Assembly: GCA_002421845.1 (NCBI GenBank)
Contig: DISL01000051.1
Coordinates: forward strand, 1 to 61,243
DNA length: 61,243 bases
DNA from: Epsilonproteobacteria bacterium UBA6211
GTDB taxonomy: Bacteria > Campylobacterota > Campylobacteria > Campylobacterales > Arcobacteraceae
Reading direction: 5' to 3'
Of the stretch, positions 34,322-42,269 are shown in pieces. The notes beneath the pieces are model-generated. The model made no database searches. It saw only the letters and a list, made by a program, of their open reading frames with translations, and was not told where the DNA came from. A program made the translations under genes and the position numbers. Position 1 is the first letter of the stretch; every line of letters starts with the position of its first letter.

Positions 34322-34790
34322 AGAGAAAAATACAAGGCTTAGTTTTCCAAATAAAAAAGCTTTACATGATTACTTTATATTGGATAAATATGAAGCAGGG
34401 ATAGAGCTAATGGGTAGTGAAGTCAAAGCAATAAGAGCAGGAAGAGTAAATCTAAGAGATAGTTTTGTACGTATTATAAAAGGTGAAGTTTTTTTACTTA
34501 ATATGCATATTTCACATTTAGATACGGCTCACAGTACATATAGACCGGATGAAGGGCGTGATAGGAAACTCTTGTTACATAAAAAAGAGATAGCAAAGCT
34601 ATATCAAAAAGTAACAAAGGAAGGTATTACAATAGTTCCTCTTAAATTGTATTTCAATGATAATAATAAAATAAAAGTTGAAATAGCTACTGCACAAGGT
34701 AAAAAATTATATGATAAAAGAGAATCATTAAAAGAATCAGATTTAAAAAGAGAATCGCTATCTGCATTAAAAGATTTCTTTAAAAACTGA
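34314..34790 (+). CDS. smpB: SsrA-binding protein SmpB
   Basis: 158 residues, typical length. It binds tmRNA for rescue of stalled ribosomes. Motifs: NKKALHDYFILDKYEAGIELMGSEVKAIRAGRVNLRDSFVRI at about 12-52, and LLLHKKEIAKLYQKVTKEGITIVPLKLYF. The C-terminal tail is Lys/Arg/Ser-rich, as needed for ribosome decoding-centre contact. The start lies within the last codons of ispE. tmRNA itself is not seen in the window. Confidence 0.96.
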   Translation: MAKEKNTRLSFPNKKALHDYFILDKYEAGIELMGSEVKAIRAGRVNLRDSFVRIIKGEVFLLNMHISHLDTAHSTYRPDEGRDRKLLLHKKEIAKLYQKVTKEGITIVPLKLYFNDNNKIKVEIATAQGKKLYDKRESLKESDLKRESLSALKDFFKN

Positions 34791-35043
34791 TAATTTATTC
34801 CAATATTAATTATTTATACCAACGATATACTATTTATAGAGCATAAAATATTACGTAAGTGTAATTTATTTGATACACAAATAAAGAAATAACTAATATA
34901 GCTTGCTTTTAACTTAATCTAATCTTAAAATAATAACTAAAAATCTAATATACATTAAGCTTAATTTTAGATGACTTTAGTTAAGATTATGCTGATAAGT
35001 TGACTAACGTCTGCTTGTATCTTAAAAATTTAGGAGGAGATTG
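34791..35043 (+). promoter_or_regulatory. Leader region of the cbb3 oxidase operon
   Basis: This 253-base AT-rich gap is the longest in the window. It holds TTGAT-ACAC-AAATA (34870-34883), a half-matching FNR/CRP-like site; a TAATCTTAA (34920-34928) repeated inverted as TTAAGATTA (34981-34989); and a palindrome TTAAGCTTAA. A strong AGGAGGAG precedes the ccoN ATG. I cannot name one clear -10/-35 pair, and no ORF or RNA gene is visible. Confidence 0.4.
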
Positions 35044-36510
35044 ATGCAAAACGGTGCACAAATTGAGTACGATTACTCAGTTGCAAAAGCGTTTACGTTT
35101 GCGACAATTTTGTTTGGTATCATTGGTATGACGATAGGTGTTGTATTGGCATTCCAATTAGCTTTCCCGGAACTAAACTATTTAGCGGGTGAGTACGGTA
35201 CGTTTTCAAGATTAAGACCTTTACACACGAATGGTGTTGCTTTTGGTTTTACTCTTAGTGGTATCTTTGCTACATGGTATTATGTAGGTCAAAGAGTATT
35301 AAAAGTTTCCCTAAAAGAATCACCATTTTTGTTAGCTGTAGGTAAGTTACACTTCTTACTATACTTTATAACAATTCTTTTAGCGGTGGTTACACTTTTC
35401 ATGGGTATTACTACTTCAAAAGAGTATGCTGAGTTAGAGTGGCCTTTAGATTTACTTGTTGTTGTTTGGTGGGTACTATGGGGTGTATCTATATTTGGAC
35501 TTATCGGTATAAGAAGAGAAAGAACTCTTTATATATCTGTATGGTACTATATAGCAACTTTCTTAGGTGTTGCTATGCTTTACCTATTTAACAATATGGC
35601 TGTTCCTACTGCACTTGTTTCTGGATACGGTTCAATCTTACATTCAGTTTCTATGTATGCCGGTACAAATGATGCTTTAGTTCAATGGTGGTATGGACAC
35701 AACGCTGTTGCTTTCCTATTTACTGTTCCAATTATTGCTATGATTTACTACTTCTTACCAAAAGAATCTGCACAAAATGTTTATTCATATAAACTTTCAA
35801 TCCTAGCTTTCTGGGGTCTATTGTTTGTTTATTTATGGGCAGGTGGACACCACTTGATTTATAGTACAGTTCCAGATTGGATGCAAACTATGGGTTCAGT
35901 TATGTCAGTTGTTCTTATTTTACCGTCATGGGGTTCTGCTATTAACATGCTTTTAACTATGAAGGGTGAGTGGAATCAGTTACAAACAAATCCATTGATT
36001 AAATTCATGGTTCTTGCTTCAACATTCTATATGTTAAGTACAATTGAAGGTCCAATCCAATCAATCAAATCTGTTAATGCTATTGCACACTTTACAGACT
36101 GGATTCCTGGTCACGTTCACGACGGTGTTCTTGGATGGGTTGTATTTATGATTATGGCTGCATTGTTCCATATGGCTCCAAGAATGTACGGTAGAGAAAT
36201 CTATTCTAAATCATTAATGGAAACACAATTCTGGTTACAAACAACAGCAATCGTTCTTTACTTTACATCTATGTGGATCGCTGGTATCACACAAGGTATG
36301 ATGTGGAGAGCTTATGATGAATATGGTTCATTAGTTTACTCATTTATCGATACTGTAACAGTACTTCAACCGTACTATACAATTAGAGCTGTTGGTGGAT
36401 TAATGTATTTAATAGGTTTCTTTATGTTCGCGTACAATATGTACAAAACGGCAACTGCAGGTAGAGTTCTTGATAAAGAACCTGTTAATGCATCGCCTAT
36501 GGCAGCTTAA
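35044..36510 (+). CDS. ccoN: cbb3-type cytochrome c oxidase subunit I, CcoN
   Basis: 488 residues from the ATG at 35044 (TTG at 35041 also in frame), with AGGAGG upstream. It is the haem-copper catalytic subunit, about 12 membrane helices. RLRPLHTNGVAFGF holds a haem b ligand His, WWYGHNAVAF the CuB His region, WAGGHHLIYS the paired CuB His, and DWIPGHVHDGVLGW the haem b/b3 His residues. It reduces oxygen at low concentration. It leads the ccoNOQP operon. Confidence 0.97.
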   Translation: MQNGAQIEYDYSVAKAFTFATILFGIIGMTIGVVLAFQLAFPELNYLAGEYGTFSRLRPLHTNGVAFGFTLSGIFATWYYVGQRVLKVSLKESPFLLAVGKLHFLLYFITILLAVVTLFMGITTSKEYAELEWPLDLLVVVWWVLWGVSIFGLIGIRRERTLYISVWYYIATFLGVAMLYLFNNMAVPTALVSGYGSILHSVSMYAGTNDALVQWWYGHNAVAFLFTVPIIAMIYYFLPKESAQNVYSYKLSILAFWGLLFVYLWAGGHHLIYSTVPDWMQTMGSVMSVVLILPSWGSAINMLLTMKGEWNQLQTNPLIKFMVLASTFYMLSTIEGPIQSIKSVNAIAHFTDWIPGHVHDGVLGWVVFMIMAALFHMAPRMYGREIYSKSLMETQFWLQTTAIVLYFTSMWIAGITQGMMWRAYDEYGSLVYSFIDTVTVLQPYYTIRAVGGLMYLIGFFMFAYNMYKTATAGRVLDKEPVNASPMAA

Positions 36511-36526
36511 GAAGAGGAGGTAGAAA

Positions 36527-37210
36527 ATGTTTCATTGGTTAGAACAAAGACCGTTTTTCTTCGCGGTAGCCGTATTTTTGACAGTTGCATTTGCAGGTAT
36601 TATAGAAATAATCCCTGATTTTGCAAAACAAAGTAAGCCGACAGTTGGTACAAAACCGTACTCAATCTTAGAACTTACGGGAAGACACGTATATATAAAA
36701 GATAGCTGTAATGCTTGCCACTCTCAATTGATTAGACCGTTTAAATCAGAAACTGATAGATACGGTATGTATTCTTTAAGCGGTGAGTATGCTTATGATA
36801 GACCTTTCCTATGGGGTTCAAAAAGAACTGGTCCGGATTTAATGAGGGTAGGAAACTACAGAACTACAGACTGGCATGAAAACCATATGTTAGATCCAAA
36901 ATCAGTTGTTCCGGGTTCAATTATGCCTGCGTACAAACATCAATTTACAAATCTTGTAGATGTAGAAACTGCTTATGCAGAAGCTTTCACTGTAAAAGCT
37001 GTATTTAATACTCCGTATGATGCGGATATAGACGGCGACGGACAAATTGACGTACCACTAGGAACTTTTGAAGAAGCTAAAGCAAAAGCTTTAGAAGAAG
37101 CAAAAGCAATAGCTGCTGGTATGAAAAATCAAGATGTTAAAGATGCAGTTGCTCGTGGTGAGATTCCTGAAATTGTTGCATTAATTGCGTATTTGAATTC
37201 ACTGAAATAA
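36527..37210 (+). CDS. ccoO: cbb3 oxidase subunit II, CcoO (monohaem cytochrome c)
   Basis: 227 residues. An N-terminal membrane anchor (about 8-28) is followed by a periplasmic domain with one haem c site, CNACHS, near residue 63. It passes electrons to CcoN. Between the haem domain and the C-terminal IPEIVALIAYLNSLK there is a stretch DADIDGDGQIDV followed by an Ala/Glu/Lys helix, resembling an EF-hand calcium loop. AGGAGG precedes the start. Confidence 0.96.
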   Translation: MFHWLEQRPFFFAVAVFLTVAFAGIIEIIPDFAKQSKPTVGTKPYSILELTGRHVYIKDSCNACHSQLIRPFKSETDRYGMYSLSGEYAYDRPFLWGSKRTGPDLMRVGNYRTTDWHENHMLDPKSVVPGSIMPAYKHQFTNLVDVETAYAEAFTVKAVFNTPYDADIDGDGQIDVPLGTFEEAKAKALEEAKAIAAGMKNQDVKDAVARGEIPEIVALIAYLNSLK

Positions 37211-37219
37211 AGGTTAGTA

Positions 37220-37444
37220 ATGGATTACGAAACACTGTTGACAATACAAGGTTATGCTAAATTTTTTCTTATATTGATAGTTTTTATAGTTTTTTATAGC
37301 TATGCCTATTCTATATATAGAAGAGATAAAAAAGGCGATAGGGATTTTGAGAAATATTCCAAACTTGTATTGGATGATAGTATTGAATCTAAACCTTTAG
37401 AGAGTAGAAAAGAAAACAGCGAAAAAAAAGATAAGGAGAGCTGA
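37220..37444 (+). CDS. ccoQ: cbb3 oxidase small subunit CcoQ
   Basis: 74 residues with one membrane helix (about 12-31) followed by YSIYRRDKKGDRDFEKYSKLVLDD. This matches CcoQ/FixQ, which stabilises the CcoP-CcoNO interaction. It lies between ccoO and ccoP with 9 and 1 bases of spacing. Confidence 0.9.
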   Translation: MDYETLLTIQGYAKFFLILIVFIVFYSYAYSIYRRDKKGDRDFEKYSKLVLDDSIESKPLESRKENSEKKDKES

Positions 37445-37445
37445 T

Positions 37446-38351
37446 ATGAAATTTATGTGGATAGGTGGTATAATTCTTATTGTTGCATTAATGGCAGGAA
37501 CCTACATAGTAGCGGGTGATGCTTTTAAGCTTGGTGAGGATTACATAAACGACCTTACAATGTTGGCTGGATTTGCAATTATTACCATTACGGTATTTGT
37601 TGCAATGAAATACGTTCAACAAATTAAAAACGATAAAGCCGGCGGTGAGTTGGCTGAAGATAACTGGGACGGTATAGGTGAATACAAAAACCCAATTCCA
37701 AGTGGATGGGGACTTGCATTTATCGGTACTTTAGTATGGCTTTTTTGGTATTGGACTGTTGGTTATCCAACAAACGGTTTTTCACAAATAGGTCAGTATA
37801 ACGAAGAAGTTTTAGAATATAACGGAAAATATGAAGCTAAATGGCAAAATCCAGATGCAGCAACTTTAAATGCAATGGGTGAGTCTATTTTCCTAGTTCA
37901 ATGTGCTCCTTGCCACGGTGTTGATGCTAAAGGTATTGACGGTAAAGCACAAGAGCTTACAAAAAGAATTTCTAAAGATTCTGTTGTTCACGTAATTAAA
38001 AACGGTGCAAATAACTTTGCAAGTACGTATCCTGCAGGTATGCCTATGGGCTTATTAGCTGATGATGCTGATATTAACAATGTTGCTGATTATGTAGCTA
38101 AAGGTATGCCTGAAGGTCATGCAGGTGCTGAACTTTTTGCTAATAATTGTGCTAGTTGTCATAATGTTGACGGAACAGGTATTGAAGGTGTAGGTGTAAA
38201 TTTAAAAGCTTATGACGATGCTTTAGTGGCTGCTGTTCTTGAACACGGTAAAGTTGGAAATATTGGTATCATGCCTAAATTTAAAGGTATGCTAAATGAG
38301 ACTCAATACAAAGCAGTTGCAAGTTATTTAAGAAGTATAGAGGAGAAGTAA
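37446..38351 (+). CDS. ccoP: cbb3 oxidase subunit III, CcoP (dihaem cytochrome c)
   Basis: 301 residues. It has two N-terminal membrane segments (about 4-22 and 36-54), a third segment GLAFIGTLVWLFWYWTVGYPTNGFSQIGQ typical of CcoP, and two haem c motifs, CAPCHG near residue 153 and CASCHN near 236. It takes electrons from soluble cytochrome c. It sits between ccoQ and the DUF4006 gene. Confidence 0.96.
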   Translation: MKFMWIGGIILIVALMAGTYIVAGDAFKLGEDYINDLTMLAGFAIITITVFVAMKYVQQIKNDKAGGELAEDNWDGIGEYKNPIPSGWGLAFIGTLVWLFWYWTVGYPTNGFSQIGQYNEEVLEYNGKYEAKWQNPDAATLNAMGESIFLVQCAPCHGVDAKGIDGKAQELTKRISKDSVVHVIKNGANNFASTYPAGMPMGLLADDADINNVADYVAKGMPEGHAGAELFANNCASCHNVDGTGIEGVGVNLKAYDDALVAAVLEHGKVGNIGIMPKFKGMLNETQYKAVASYLRSIEEK

Positions 38352-38352
38352 G

Positions 38353-38601
38353 ATGGCTGGAAATACACAAATGAATGAAAATGAAAGAGGTCTTTTTAGT
38401 CTTCTTCATGGTTTAAGTGGGTTTTTGATAGCAGTTGTGTTACTTTTATCAATCTTAGGAGTATTGGTTTATAGTGCAATAGTTGTTCAAGCTGCAGAGG
38501 CTCAAAATCCTTATACAGTAAACCAAGATATTAATGGTCTAAAATTTATTGCACCTTCAGCGGAGCAATACAAAAACGTAGACTATGCACCGTCTAAGTA
38601 A
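38353..38601 (+). CDS. DUF4006-family small membrane protein of the cco cluster
   Basis: 82 residues. NENERGLFSLLHGLSGFLIAVVLLLSILGVLVYSAIVVQ has one membrane helix (about 20-44) and a periplasmic tail with NPYTVNQDINGLKFIAP. This matches the DUF4006 proteins that follow ccoP in Campylobacterota. Its function is unknown; assembly or stability of the oxidase is likely from context. One base separates it from ccoP. Confidence 0.82.
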   Translation: MAGNTQMNENERGLFSLLHGLSGFLIAVVLLLSILGVLVYSAIVVQAAEAQNPYTVNQDINGLKFIAPSAEQYKNVDYAPSK

Positions 38602-38611
38602 GGAGCTTATT

Positions 38612-38704
38612 ATGGATAAAATTATAGGCGTTTTATTGGTAGTATCTGCTCTACTATCAATTTATTTATCATTTCTTGATCCAAGTAGAATCTATATTGG
38701 ATAA
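38612..38704 (+). CDS. 30-residue single-helix membrane protein
   Basis: The ORF of 30 codons starts at an ATG with AAGGAG 8 bases upstream and stops one base before the ATG of the next gene (TAA-G-ATG). It is one membrane helix (IIGVLLVVSALLSIYLSFL) with a short polar C-terminus. Good ribosome site, tight spacing and location in the cco cluster support a real small protein. No family recognised; the size fits oxidase small subunits such as CydX-like or CcoM-like peptides, by analogy only. Confidence 0.6.
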   Translation: MDKIIGVLLVVSALLSIYLSFLDPSRIYIG

Positions 38705-38705
38705 G

Positions 38706-39344
38706 ATGAGCAAGATTTTTTATATTAAGAAGAGAGTTTTTTCTCTCTTCTTAATTCTTTCAACAACTTTTTTATACGCTACTACAAACAATCCTTATAT
38801 AATAGAACATGATGATTTACTTGATTCAAGAGCGGCAGGTAAGATTTATGAAATAGGTAGTGAAGTTCAATCAAAACTAGGTGTAAATATTTACGTATAT
38901 GCAAAAGAAAATTATGATATATCTATGGAAATAGATATAAAAGATAAATTAGAAAAAATTAAAACTATAGAAAATGATTTGGTTAAAGATTTAAATAAGC
39001 CTTACGTCGTACTTACTATGGCTATTGATCAAACACATGTAAACTTATTAATGTCTGATGATTTAAAACAAATATTAGATAAAAATGATATATTAAACGG
39101 TTATGTAGTACCTTTACTTGCTTCAAAGGATAAAAATACACTTTACGCAAAAACGAGTGCAGCTATACTTAACGGATATGCAGAAATAGCAGATAGATTG
39201 GCACTATCTAAAAATGTTGTTTTAGATAGTAGTATAGGGAGTGGTGGAAGAACTGCCGGAACTATATGGAAAGTGTTGATGTACTTTTTGGTATTCGGTG
39301 GTATTATACTATACACTTACGCAGTAATGAAACAAAGAAAGTAG
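38706..39344 (+). CDS. TPM-domain-like secreted protein of the cco cluster
   Basis: 212 residues from the ATG at 38706, chosen because it gives a clean signal peptide (MSKIFYIKKRVFSLFLILS) and does not overlap the small ORF; 38676 is an in-frame alternative inside it. The periplasmic part begins DDLLDSRAAGKIYEIGSEVQSKLGVNIYVYAKENYD, like TPM domains, and continues with VVLTMAIDQTHVNLL. A C-terminal membrane helix (about 190-208) anchors it. Campylobacter has a protein of this kind after ccoP. Function in oxidase assembly is inferred. Confidence 0.65.
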   Translation: MSKIFYIKKRVFSLFLILSTTFLYATTNNPYIIEHDDLLDSRAAGKIYEIGSEVQSKLGVNIYVYAKENYDISMEIDIKDKLEKIKTIENDLVKDLNKPYVVLTMAIDQTHVNLLMSDDLKQILDKNDILNGYVVPLLASKDKNTLYAKTSAAILNGYAEIADRLALSKNVVLDSSIGSGGRTAGTIWKVLMYFLVFGGIILYTYAVMKQRK

Positions 39345-39354
39345 GGATGTAAAA

Positions 39355-39918
39355 ATGGTGAAAAAACTAAATTGGTCGGCTTTATATATATTCGGTCTTT
39401 TTATGGTGGGGTTGATAATGATTACTTGGACTATCAAAAGTGCAGTTAGTCTCCCTGTTCAAGTTGATAATACATTTTTTGAAACAAAAAAAGAGATAGA
39501 TGATAAGTTCAATCTTATGGCTGAGTCTAATACTAAATTTACTCAAAAGTATGATATTGAATTTGTTTATAATGCTGATAAAGTAGCACCTTTGGATTTA
39601 AGTGAAATGTTTTTGGCTCAGCGTGTGGTTGAGGAAAAAGGTCAGCATAGAAATTTCTTAAAAGTGGGTGCTAATAACTTAGCCGTTGTTATAAAAGATA
39701 AAGAGGGCAATGTAGTCTCTCAAAATGTCTCTATTCATGCTATGGTTACAATAGCTAGTAATAATACGAACGATATTGATTTGACAAATTTTGAATTTGT
39801 TGAAGATAAATTTGTATCAAACTTTGAAGTTCCTAGGGTTGCTAACTGGAACGTAAACGGTATTGTTACCGTTGGTGAAGATAAAGGCTACTTTTTTATA
39901 AAAACAAACTCTAAATAA
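39355..39918 (+). CDS. FixH/CcoH-like membrane protein
   Basis: 187 residues. It has an N-terminal membrane helix (about 10-28), then a periplasmic domain of FixH type with TWTIKSAVSLPVQVDNTFFETKKEIDDKFN and beta-rich C-terminal repeats. FixH/CcoH proteins assist copper delivery or assembly of cbb3 oxidase. It closes the cco cluster. The match is by architecture and a few motifs, so moderate. Confidence 0.65.
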   Translation: MVKKLNWSALYIFGLFMVGLIMITWTIKSAVSLPVQVDNTFFETKKEIDDKFNLMAESNTKFTQKYDIEFVYNADKVAPLDLSEMFLAQRVVEEKGQHRNFLKVGANNLAVVIKDKEGNVVSQNVSIHAMVTIASNNTNDIDLTNFEFVEDKFVSNFEVPRVANWNVNGIVTVGEDKGYFFIKTNSK

Positions 39919-39929
39919 GTATCAATAAT

Positions 39930-42269
39930 ATGCAAGGTGAGTTGAAAGTTTTTCCTACTTCTAGGGCAATTAGAGGTTATATATCCTCTAGCCTAGATTG
40001 GAACACTTTTTTACCTACTTGCATAACTATTAGTGATTTCTTCCGAAATTCTCTAAGCTTTCCAAATAAATCATCAATCAGCGGTGAAAAAAGGTTTCTT
40101 CTTCTAAAACAAGCTACGGATAACGTAGATATTACAAAACTTGCCCTTTCCAATAATTTTACGACTTTTTTAAAACAAAGCGATTATATTTTTAGATTTT
40201 TTGATGAACTCTCCAGTGAGTCGGTCGATATTAATAGTCTTAAAGTTGCCGATGTTTATGAAGAGTATATCGAACATCTTACAATACTGGAAAACCTTTA
40301 TAAAGAGTTTTCCAATCTTCTTGAAAAAAATAGTTTTATAGATAGAACTAATATGAATGGTAGTTATGTTCTAAATAAACACTATTTATCAAGATATGAT
40401 ACTATAACAATATATCTACAAGGGTTTTTAACGAAATTTGAATATAAAGTATTAGATGAAATTGCATTATCTTACAATGTAAAGTTGGTGTTTCAAACAA
40501 ATAGTTACAATATAGATTTTTTAAACGAGATGTTTGGTGTAAAGTTTGATAATCACAGTGAGGTAGTATTTGATTTGTCCTCTAAAACAATAGAATCTTC
40601 ATCAAAAAGTACTAAAAGAACACAATCTGTAAATATTAGCGGTTTAACCAATAAAATAGCACAGGTGGCATTTATCAAATCTTCAATATATGAGATGATA
40701 AATAAGGGCATAAGCGCGGAAAATATAGTAGTGGTCTTACCTGATGAGTCATTTGCCCAGTATTTAGAAGTATTTGATAATGAAAAATACTTTAACTTTG
40801 CAATGGGTAAAAGCGTCAAGAATAATATATATTATAAAAAGCTAAATGCTTTGATAGAGTATCTAAATGACTCAAATATAAGAACAAAAGAGAAGCTAAG
40901 TTTTTTTGAACTAGATATAAAAAGAGTTGATGATGAATTAAAGCTTATTTATTTTAAACCTTTGACAAAACAAAATTTTACACTGTTTTTATCACTACTT
41001 GGAGAGTGTGAAAAAGAGTTGCAAGAAAAAATAGATGAGATAGTTTATAAACTTGATATTTTACTTTATAACGGTGATGAGATATTGTTATCAAATGCTA
41101 TAAAACTATTTTTTGATAATATTTCTAATATCTCCTTTGATGATGTACTAGGCGGTAAAATAACAGTTATGGGACTTCTTGAAACTAGGGGCGTTAGTTT
41201 TGAAGGTGTTATAGTCGTGGATTTTAATGATGATAAAGCGCCTAAAAGAAGTGTTAAGGATAAGTTTTTATCTTCTCATATAAAAGAACTAGTAGGGTTA
41301 CCTACACCTAAAAAAAGGCAAAATCTCCAAAAATACTATTATAAAACCTTGTTTGATAATGCAAAAGATGTAAGAATATCTTATATAGATGATGAACAAA
41401 ATATGATAAGTAGGTTTGCAAAAGAACTTTTTGATGATAGTAATATTACAAAAAATAGTCAATACTCTTCTATTTTGTACTCACCTAATAAGCTTGATAA
41501 AAAAGATTATGAGTATGTTTTAGATATTGATTTATCAAAATTTACTTTTAGTGCCACGTCGTTAAAAGATTTGCTTGATTGTAAAAGAAAATATATATAC
41601 AAGCATATTTATAAAATTAAAGACCATACTATATCGTTGATGCCAAAAGGGTATGAAACAGGTACCGTAATCCATAAGATTTTACAAAATTTATTTGTCA
41701 AACATAAAAATTTGTATGATTACGCAGATATAAAAAAAGCTATTGATTTTGAAATATCTTTAGAGCAAAATCTGATAAAAAATCCTATGTTGGAGCTTGA
41801 CCTTGAATTATATAGAAGCAGTTTGTATAAGTTTGCCCATATCCAAGAAAAAAGATTTCAAGATGGTTTTGCCGTAATAGACACCGAAAAAAGGTTTTCA
41901 GTAACACATAACGGTATCAAACTAGAAGGTGTGATAGATAGGATAGATAGAAAAGAAGGAGAGTTTTATATCATAGATTATAAAACATCCCAAAGTTTGA
42001 AGGTGGATACACCAAAAACATATAAGGATAGTAGTGATTTCCAACTTGAATTTTATGTTCTTGGACTAGATAGGAAGAATGTACAAGAGGCTTCTTATTA
42101 TGATGTAAATAGAGGGTTGTTTTTAAAAGAAGAGATGCTTGAAGAAAAACTTATACTTCTTGATGAGATTTTGCAAACGCTTCATACAAAAAATGTGAAT
42201 TTTGAACAAACGACAAAAAAAGCAACTTGTGAATTTTGCCCTTATAAAACAATATGCGGGATAAAGTAA
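39930..42269 (+). CDS. addB: AddB-like helicase-nuclease subunit
   Basis: 779 residues. The N-terminal half resembles the inactive helicase scaffold of AddB, with FPTSRAIRGYI in place of a Walker A. The C-terminal third is a RecB-type PD-(D/E)XK nuclease: LEGVIDRIDRKEGEFYIIDYKTSQ (Asp, Asp-x-Lys). Cysteines at about 551 (LLDCKRKY) and 767, 770, 776 (CEFCPYKTIC) fit the 4Fe-4S cluster of AddB. With AddA it resects double-strand ends for recombination. The stop overlaps the addA start by one base. Confidence 0.85.
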   Translation: MQGELKVFPTSRAIRGYISSSLDWNTFLPTCITISDFFRNSLSFPNKSSISGEKRFLLLKQATDNVDITKLALSNNFTTFLKQSDYIFRFFDELSSESVDINSLKVADVYEEYIEHLTILENLYKEFSNLLEKNSFIDRTNMNGSYVLNKHYLSRYDTITIYLQGFLTKFEYKVLDEIALSYNVKLVFQTNSYNIDFLNEMFGVKFDNHSEVVFDLSSKTIESSSKSTKRTQSVNISGLTNKIAQVAFIKSSIYEMINKGISAENIVVVLPDESFAQYLEVFDNEKYFNFAMGKSVKNNIYYKKLNALIEYLNDSNIRTKEKLSFFELDIKRVDDELKLIYFKPLTKQNFTLFLSLLGECEKELQEKIDEIVYKLDILLYNGDEILLSNAIKLFFDNISNISFDDVLGGKITVMGLLETRGVSFEGVIVVDFNDDKAPKRSVKDKFLSSHIKELVGLPTPKKRQNLQKYYYKTLFDNAKDVRISYIDDEQNMISRFAKELFDDSNITKNSQYSSILYSPNKLDKKDYEYVLDIDLSKFTFSATSLKDLLDCKRKYIYKHIYKIKDHTISLMPKGYETGTVIHKILQNLFVKHKNLYDYADIKKAIDFEISLEQNLIKNPMLELDLELYRSSLYKFAHIQEKRFQDGFAVIDTEKRFSVTHNGIKLEGVIDRIDRKEGEFYIIDYKTSQSLKVDTPKTYKDSSDFQLEFYVLGLDRKNVQEASYYDVNRGLFLKEEMLEEKLILLDEILQTLHTKNVNFEQTTKKATCEFCPYKTICGIK

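Noticed and set aside
34791..35043. tRNA or small RNA gene upstream of ccoN
   Set aside because: No cloverleaf, T-loop motif or terminator could be found in this AT-rich region.
38676..38705. Upstream start for the TPM-like protein
   Set aside because: It would overlap the 30-residue ORF and spoil the signal peptide; ATG at 38706 is better.
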